Below are positions 43,901 through 52,900 of a stretch of DNA of 64,000 nucleotides, in pieces. Origin of the DNA: Tolypothrix tenuis PCC 7101 (lineage in GTDB: Bacteria; Cyanobacteriota; Cyanobacteriia; Cyanobacteriales; Nostocaceae); assembly GCF_002368295.1 (NCBI RefSeq), contig NZ_AP018249.1:62001-126000 (forward strand). Reading direction: 5' to 3'. Under the pieces are notes generated by a model. That model saw only the letters and a program-made list of their open reading frames with translations, had not been told where the DNA came from and made no database searches. The translations under genes and the position numbers were made by a program. Every line of letters begins with the position of its first letter. Positions within the stretch are counted from its first letter, which is position 1.

Positions 43901-46900
43901 TTGGGGAAGTCAAGTACGTAGCCTGGTGCTAGAATTTCGCCGTTGGTATTGACATCAGAAATAAGACTGGCCCAAGGTACGTCTTGTAAAGTATTTTCCG
44001 GATTGCCCCGCAGATTGGAACTGAACTCTGTGTAAGGCAGATTGAATACTTCTGAGTTTGTCCCCAATTCCGGACTGCCAATGGAGAAATGTACGTAAGG
44101 TGTGTCAATGTTGGTTAAACTTTGTACTGATACACCATAAGTGCCTGCATCTCCTGGCGCGAGGATATTTGGCCCTCCCAGTCCGACGGTGACATCTGGT
44201 TCAATTGCCCGTTCTACTAAATAGCGGTAGGGTACAATTGCCACCCGACCATCTGGATTGATAACTTTGACATCGTAGAGACCGTGGGGTGCATCTGTTA
44301 AGTCGAAGATGGCAGTAATTTTCGTACTGTCAATGACTTGGTATCTAACTGGGTTATATTCAGCAATTCCCGGACGTACTAATTTGACAATTGCCCCTGG
44401 CTGGAATTGTGCGCCTAAAATATTGGTAGTGACGTAGCGACTATCTCCACCTTTGTCGGTGATGACATCAGTAATTTCAAAGGGTAAGACATCAGCCAAC
44501 AGGGTGAGGGGTGTGTTGTTGCTAGGTTCAAAGTAACCGCGTACCAAGACGTAGTAAGTGCCGCTTTGGGTGGTGGGAATGATTACTGATTGATTTGGCC
44601 CTAGTATTCCAGTGTAAGCTGCGTCATAAGCAATACTTGTAGGTGCTTGCTGGTAGCGGACGAATATCTCGTTAGCAGCTTCCTTAGCATCCGAGTTAGC
44701 ATTAATTCGCAGGGTTTGTCCAGCTTGGAGATTGATTGCAAATAGCCTTTCAAATCCGGTACTCAGGGTTGTTTGTTTGGCTACACCTAACTGTAACTGC
44801 TCAACGGTAACATTGAGAGAGTCAGCAGAAGTAGTGCGGTTGTTAGCTTCGTTTTCGGCTTCGTAAACTTGATTGAAGATATCTGGTCTAACAATAATGC
44901 GATATTGTCCGGGGGTGGCTGGTGGTAGGATAGCTGTCAGGGTTGAAGTGTATTCAGCACCACTTGCCAAGTTACCACTGTAGGAAACTCGCCCGATGGG
45001 ACGGTCATTAATATCCCAAACTGCATCAGCAGATAGGTATACTGCATCACTCCACTGACCGCTAGCTGGGTTATCGCCGTAGTTAGTAACTTTCCAACTA
45101 ATTTGCACCGATTCGCCAGATTTGGCATTACTGGGGATGGTAATTTCGTCAACTTGCAAATCTGCTGGCGGTGGTAATTCTAGCACCAAGGGTTGGAGAC
45201 TGGGTGTAGCATTGTTGCCCTCATTATTACCTTCAAATACTAGACCACCAGCGCTAGATTGAGGAGCATCGGTGATGACAAATACGTAGTAGGAACCAAC
45301 TAAGTCATTGGGCAGTTGTAGTGTTTGATTAACTGTATAGCTACTGCCAGCAGTTAAACCTCCTGTATGTTCTACATATCCCAGATAGCGATCGCTTTGT
45401 AAATCTAAAAATTCATCTCTAGACAGATAAATTAAATCGTTCCAACGATTTTGTCTGGTAGGTGTGTTGCCAGTACCTTTATTTTCTACTGTGTATTTTA
45501 TATTAAAGCTTTGTCCGCTGGTGGCGCGTTCGGGAATAATAACTGAAGTTACTTGTAAATCTGGTGGTGGTTGCAATACAACTTTCATTGGTGCAGCCGT
45601 AATATTGTTACCTTCATCCCGGAATTCAGGCACGCGAGCAAAGGTCGAGTTGCCCTCAAAGCCAAGTTTATTGTATTGTTGATTAATATTCGCGTCAGTA
45701 AATACCAGTAGGTAAAAGTTACCTGCGATGCCATCTGGCAGAGTAATTTGGCTGCTTCCGGTGTAAGATTGACCTTGTTGCAAGCCGCCGCGCCGAGTAA
45801 ATTCTCCTAAAAATGTGTCATTGAAGTCTAAAGATTCGTCGCGGGAGAGGTAAACGCGGTCGTACCAAGAAGATTCTCTGGTATCGCGTGTACCTATGTT
45901 TTTCACAGTCCAGCTAACACCGAGGGTCTGACCAGATGTGGGTGATGTTTCTGGGACTATCAAATTAGTAACTTGCAAATCTGGTTCTTGGTAGATAACA
46001 GGAATGGTGGCGCTGCCTAAATTATTGCTTGGGTCTTCAAATACTCGATATTCAAAGCTTTGCCGATAGGAATTGTTATCGCCGCTGTTGGGGATTTCAC
46101 CTCGGAATTTTTCGGTGTTGCGATCGTAACTGTAATTTGTACTAACGTAGATATAGTATTCGCCATCAATCCCCGCAGGTAAGGTAATATCTTGCCTTTG
46201 GGTATAACTTTCCCCAGTACGCAATGGCTGTTGGGAACTGTAGGGAACGAATCCAACTTTGGTTGCGCGGTTGAGAATAAAGGTGGGGTCAGGCGAAACC
46301 CAAATTTCGTCATACCAGTACCGCGTTAGAGACGAAATATCTGCACCTATATTTTTTACTGTCCATTCAACGGTAGTGCGTTCTCCAGAAAAGTTTTGTG
46401 GTAGAGTTTTTACCTTCGCTACAATTAAGTCGGCTGGCGTGCTGGTGACGTTAGTTTCTGCTGAACGTTGATTGTTGTCAGTATAAGGCCCTTCCCAAAC
46501 GCTATTGCCATAGTTAGTCTGAACGATGATGTAGCGACCGCTAGCCCCAGGTGTCAGGATAGTCTCAAGCTGTCCAGTATAGGTTCCACCAACTCCTAAA
46601 CTACCATCATGTCCAACGCTACCGAGGAACCACCGTTTAGCTCCTGGTGCGTTGAGTGTGGGACTATCAGATAAGTAAACGTTGTCAACCCAATTACTTT
46701 GTGCTGTGGCGTTCGCGCCCTGGTTTTGTACTGTCCAGGTAACGCTAAATGGCTGTCCACCCAATGCTTGTGTTGTGGGTGTAACTGAAGTTACGACCAA
46801 ATCTGGTGGTGGTGTTAGCAGGATTGTAATTGGTCTAGCTTTGTAGTTATTGTTGTCTAGTTCGTTGGGGTCGTCTGGGTTGTTATTGATAGATAAGGTA

Positions 46901-49900
46901 TCTTCTAAAACAATATTGTATGCATCCGACCAAGGTGTGATATACCATTCTCCAGTAACTTGGCTCGCTAAGGTGAGTTCAACTTCTGTTTCATAGCTTT
47001 CACCCACCTTGAGGGAACCACTATGCCCGACACTGGTCAGGAGAATATCTTCTGCGCCTCCATCTCTATTTGCAGGAGAGGGTCGATTTTTGTCACGAGT
47101 CAACCAGATGGTGTCAGTCCAGACTTCGCGGTCGGTTTCGCCAATACCCAAGTTGGTGACGGTGTAGCGCACCTTAATTTTAGAACCTTCAAATGCAAGG
47201 GTGGGCGCAATTACTTGACTAGTCACCAAATCGGCAGGTGGTAGAGAATTGATATTTATCTCAATTGCTTGAATATTGTTGGATTCTTGGGGATATTCAT
47301 CAACTTGCCCAGCCGCATCAGTTTGGACAATCAGGTATGCTTTACCTCGGAAATACTTGGGAATTACCAAGGTATTAGCTTGGGTGCGGTAACTTTCGCC
47401 AGATCCTAAGGCAGCTGCATTGCTAAAGCTACCTAAAGACAGGTCATCGTAGCTAATTTTGTTATCTAAAGATAAATAAACTCGGTCTTGCCAGTTGGGG
47501 GTGGTAGTGCCAACAGTGCCTTCATTGGCAACAACAAATTCTAAGGAGATTGTGCCACCAGCATTAGCAGTTGTAGGTGCGGTAATAGACTTGACTTGTA
47601 GGTCAGGACGGGGAGTCAGGCTGACCAAAAGGTTGTTGGGATTGGTGCTGCTAGTGTTGTTGTTAATTGCACCATTCTCATAAAGAGAATTGCTGGTGTT
47701 GGTTTTAACTACAACTTCGTACAATCCTTGAATTGTCGATGGCAGAGTAAACTGTTCAAAGCGGGAGTAAAATTTCCCAGCTTGCAAACCATTGCCATAA
47801 TTAAATGTTCCTAAGGAAATTAATTGTTCGCTACCGCCTACTTCTTTGAGGAATACCTGGTCTGTCCAACTACCAACTGCATCACCTGTGCCGGAGTTGG
47901 CTACTGTCCAAGATATGTCAATTTTATTACCAGATTGAGCATTGCTTGGAGAAGTTACATTGGTGACTGTTAAGTCTGGAGGAGGTGTAAAGGTGACAGC
48001 GATGGCGTTGGAGATGCGGCTGTTGTTGTTAGTGTAGATGAATTCAAACGGCCCGCCTGTGGTGACGACTATATAGTAATTACCAGAAATGCCGTTAGGG
48101 AGGGTAACATCTACAGAACGGTTATAATTGCCACCTATTGCTAGTGCGCCTGCATGTTCAAAGCTTCCCAAGTCAGCAATGATATTTTGACCTTCTGGGT
48201 CACTGGTGAGAAAAACGCGATCGCTCCAGGAATTACTATTGGTTGTACCAATGCCAGAGTTAGTCACACTCCAGGATACTTGCATTTGTTGACCGCTACT
48301 AGCGGTTGCTTGTGCCTGGACTCTAGAAACCAGCAAGTCTGCGTAGGGAATGGGGACAACGCTGAAGGTATTAGGGGCAGATGCGGTATTATTTGTTTCT
48401 AAGTTGTTCTCGAATACGACTTCTGTGGCATCAGTCTGGACAAATAATTTATACCGACCTTGGAAACCTGGGGTCAATCGCAATCTTTCTGTGCGAGTGT
48501 ATTTTTCGTTGTCATTCAAAAATCCTTCGTGGGTGAAGTTAGCTAGTACAATGTCGTCTGTGTTACCGAGTTTTTCGTCGGTCGAGGCAATAATTCTGTC
48601 AATCCATGTGCTAGTTTTACCGCTACCCTTGCCAAGGTTGGTTACTGTCCAACTAACGGATACTGTTGCTGGGTCGCCAATAGTCAATTCTTCTACTGTG
48701 ACGTTGTTAACGGCTAAGTCTGCGTATGATGCTAGTTCAAGTTGAATAAACTTGTCAGCATTGTTATTTTCTTCACCACCAAGTTCTTTGATTTGGTTGT
48801 CAGCATCGGTTACTACTAGTAAGTAGCGATAGCGATCGCTGCTAACGTCTAATGGTATGGCAATGTTAAGTTCTAATTCATCAGTGGTGGCACCAGAGGA
48901 GAGCGAGCCATTATACTTGCGTTCTGTGAGGAGTAAATCGCTGGGATCAAATTTTGTATCTGAAGATAAATATATGCGGTCAACCCAGCCGCCTACAGTA
49001 TCAGCTGAACCATTATTGGTTACAGACCACTTTAGGGGTATTGTTGTACCGGATGTAGCTGTAGCGGGAGAATAAATAATTGTTGGTACAAGGTCAACGT
49101 GACCAATTGATAAGACTTGCTCAGAAACACGAAGGTTGTTTTCATCTTTCCCTTCAAGTATTGAGTTGTCAAAATCAGTGATAACAACAATTCGATAGTC
49201 ACCATCTTCTACTTCTGGCAGCAGTACTTTTCTGACAGGAGTGGTGTATTCGTCATTAGCTGCTAGACCAGTCTCATGGCGTAATATATCTAGGAATATT
49301 GCACTTGAGGGTAATGTTACACCATCGAAGGTTCCATTTGTGTTCTCTTTGATGAGATATACTCGGTCAGTCCACGCTTGGGTAGCTGATAATGAACCTG
49401 TGTTTGCTACAGTCCAGCTGATATCAGTAGTTTGGCCGATACTCGCTGTGGGTGGAGTAAATACTGATTTAACTATTAGATCTGGTGCCTTTGTCTGAGA
49501 ATTGAGTGTATAGGTTCCTGTAACATCAGAAAAATCACTAGTAACTCGCACTTTATAATTAATGCCAGACTCAGGAGTGAAAACAATAGAAGAATTTGAG
49601 TTATTATTTATTTGCGTGTAATAGCTTTCAGTTATTACTTTCTGGGTATTTGCATTGATCAGTTGTAACCGGGTATTAAAGTCGGGAGAGGATAGGTTAA
49701 GGCTTACAGGTTGACCAACTGTGAAATCTCTTAGTTGGTACTCATCGCTGAATTTATGTGGATAACTAATGTAATAATTAGACTGAGGTGGAATCGCATT
49801 ATAAAAATCATTTTGAGTCAGTGCGCCATTAACTGTACTATTAACAGCAGAAATTGTTGGTAATTCTGTAGTATTTAAGGTGTATTTTCCCGTTTGATTA

Positions 49901-52900
49901 TTGTTGTAGCTGGTAACCCTTACTATATAGTTAATCCCAGACTCAGGAATAAAAAATACTGGCGTTCGCTCATAGTTATAGTAAGTTGCAGACTGAGTAA
50001 TTACGTTAGTGGTATTTGCATTAACTATCTGTAAATAGGTTGTAAAATCAGGAGAAGATAGCTGAATACCAATTTCTTGTCCAACAGTGAAATTAGTCAG
50101 TCGATAATCATCACTGAATGTTGCCCAACGATCTGGATTAAGAAAATCATCTTTACTTAGTTGTTCATCAACTTTACTACCATCTGCTGAAATCGTAGGT
50201 AATTCTGATAAGGAAATTGCTTGAAGTTGGTAGTTTCCTATTTGATTTGAGGAGTAACTACTAACTTGAACTCTATAGTTGATTCCCAATTTAGGAGTGA
50301 AAATAATAGAAGAATTTGAGTTGAAATTTATTAGCCTGTAATCACTAGAATTTATCAATTCATGGGTGTCAGCATTAAAAAGTTGTAGACGGCTTTGAAA
50401 GTCGGGAGAGTAGAGATTAAGTTTTACAGGTTGACCAAATGTTAAATCGTTAAGTAGGTACTCATCGCTGAATGTATTTTGGTAGTCATCATAAAAATCA
50501 TTTTGACTCAATACACCATCAACTTTGCTATTAACAGCAGAAATGGTAGGTAATTCTGTAGTAGTTAGAGTGTAATTTCCTACTCGATTTGAGTAGTAAC
50601 TTGTAACTCGCACTATATAATTAATGCCAGATTTAGGAGTAAAAAATAATGGTGATGCCTCATAGCCATAACCATAGCCCTCGTTAGATGCAACAATAAC
50701 TTCCTGAGTATCTGCATTAATTAATTGTAGATAGGGGTCGTAAAAGTCAGAGGAAGATACTTGAAGACCAATAGCGTGGCCGACTGTAAAATCGGTCAAT
50801 CTATAATCATCAATAAATTTATTAGAGTTAGTAGGGCTAATAAAATCATCTTTACTTAATCTTTCAGCAACTTCATCACCTGCTGCTCTTATTGTAGGTA
50901 ATCCTGAAAAAGTAATTGCTTTAAGAGTGTAATTTCCTACTTTATAGGAGTACCTACTACTAACTCTTACTATGTAGTTAACGCCAGACTCAGGAACAAA
51001 AGTTAACTGTGAATGATAAGTATTATTTAAATAATTAGAAGAACTGGAGCTAATAACTTGTTGAGTATCTGCATTTATTAATTGTAAATAGGGTTCATAA
51101 AAGTCCGCAGTTGATAGGTTAAGTGTAACTTTTTGACCAACAACGTAATCAGCTAGCTGATAATCGTCACTATAACTTTCCAAATTATTAGGATTACTTG
51201 CATCAGTTAAACTTAAACTCTCATTAACTGTACCGTTGGCAGCAGATATCACAGGCAAATCTGAAAAAGATATATTAGGAAAATGCCCAAGGTCTGCATT
51301 GAGAGTGTAAGCTCCTTGTTCACCATAAATATCACTAGTAACTCGAACTAGATAGTTAACGCCAGACTCAGGGACGAAAGTTAGTAGTGAATGATAGTTG
51401 TTATTTGCAAACGAATAACTACCATATTTGATAGTTTGCTGAGTATCTGCATTAACTAACTCTAGATAGAGATCTCTATAGATATCAGAATCAGCATAAG
51501 ATAGGTCAAGCCTTACAGGTTGACCGACAATGTAATCAGTCAGTCGGTAATCATCACTGTAAGTTCCCAAATCATTAGGGTTATCTGCATCAGTTTCACT
51601 TAAGCTGTCATTAACAGTACCGTTGGCAGCAGAAATAACAGGTAAGTCAGAAAAAGATGTATTAGAAAAATGCCCAGGATAAGCATTGAGAGTGTAGGTT
51701 CCTTGCTGACCATAGTCATAACTAGTAACCCTTACTATATAATTAACGTCAAGCTCAGGAATGAAAGTTAGTAGCGAGTGATAGCTATTATTTGCAAACG
51801 AATCACTGCCATATTCTATAACTTGCTGGGTATCTGCATTAACTAACTCTAAATAGATATAATAATTGGCAGAGGATAAGTTAAGCCTTATAGGTTGACC
51901 AACAGTAAAATCAGTTAGTTGGTAATCATCACTGTAAGTTCCTAAATAATTGGGATTATCTGCATCATTTGCACTTAAAGTGTCGCTAACAGTACCGTTG
52001 GCGGCAGAGATTGCAGGCAAGTCTGAAAAAGATGTATTAGAAAAATGTCCAGGATTTACATTGAGAGTATATGTTCCTTGTTGACCAGAAGCACGACTGG
52101 TAACTCTTACTAGATAGTTAATACCAGATTCAGGAACAAAAGTTAGTAGTGAGTGATAGTTATTATCTGACCACGAATAACTACCATATTCGATGACCTT
52201 TTGAGTATCTGCATTAACCAACTCTAGATAGATACTAGAGTTGGCAGAGGATAAGTTAAGTCTTACAGGTTGACCGACAGTAAAATCAGTTAATTGGTAA
52301 TCATCAATAAATGAGGTTTTCCAGCCATCAAAATTAATAAAATCATCTTGACTCAGCTGTTCATTAACTTCATCACCTGCTGCTCTTATTGTAGGTAATC
52401 CTGAAAAAGTCACAGCTTTAAGATTGTAATTTTCTACTGGATAAACAGAGTTACTATCAATCCGTACTATATAATTAACACCAGATTCAGGAGTGAAAGT
52501 TAAAAGTGAGTAATAGTTATTATTTAGAAACGAAGAACTACCAGATTTGATGACGCTTTGAGTATCTGCATTAACCAACTCTAGATAAATGCTAGAGTTG
52601 GCAGAAGATAAGTTAAGTCTTACAGGTTGACCAACTGTGAAATCGGTCAATTTATAATCATCCCTGTAGGTTCCCAATCGATTAGGGTTATCTGCATCAG
52701 TTTCATTTAAGCTATCATTAACCTTACCGTTGGCAGCAGAGATAACAGGCAAGTCTGAAAAAGAAGTAAAATGCCCAAGATTTGCATTAAGAGTGTAGGC
52801 TGCTTGTTGACCATAGCCAGAACTAGTAACCCTTACTAGATAGTTAACGCCAGACTCAGGAATGAAAGTTAGTAATGAGTGATAGCTATTATTTGAAAAC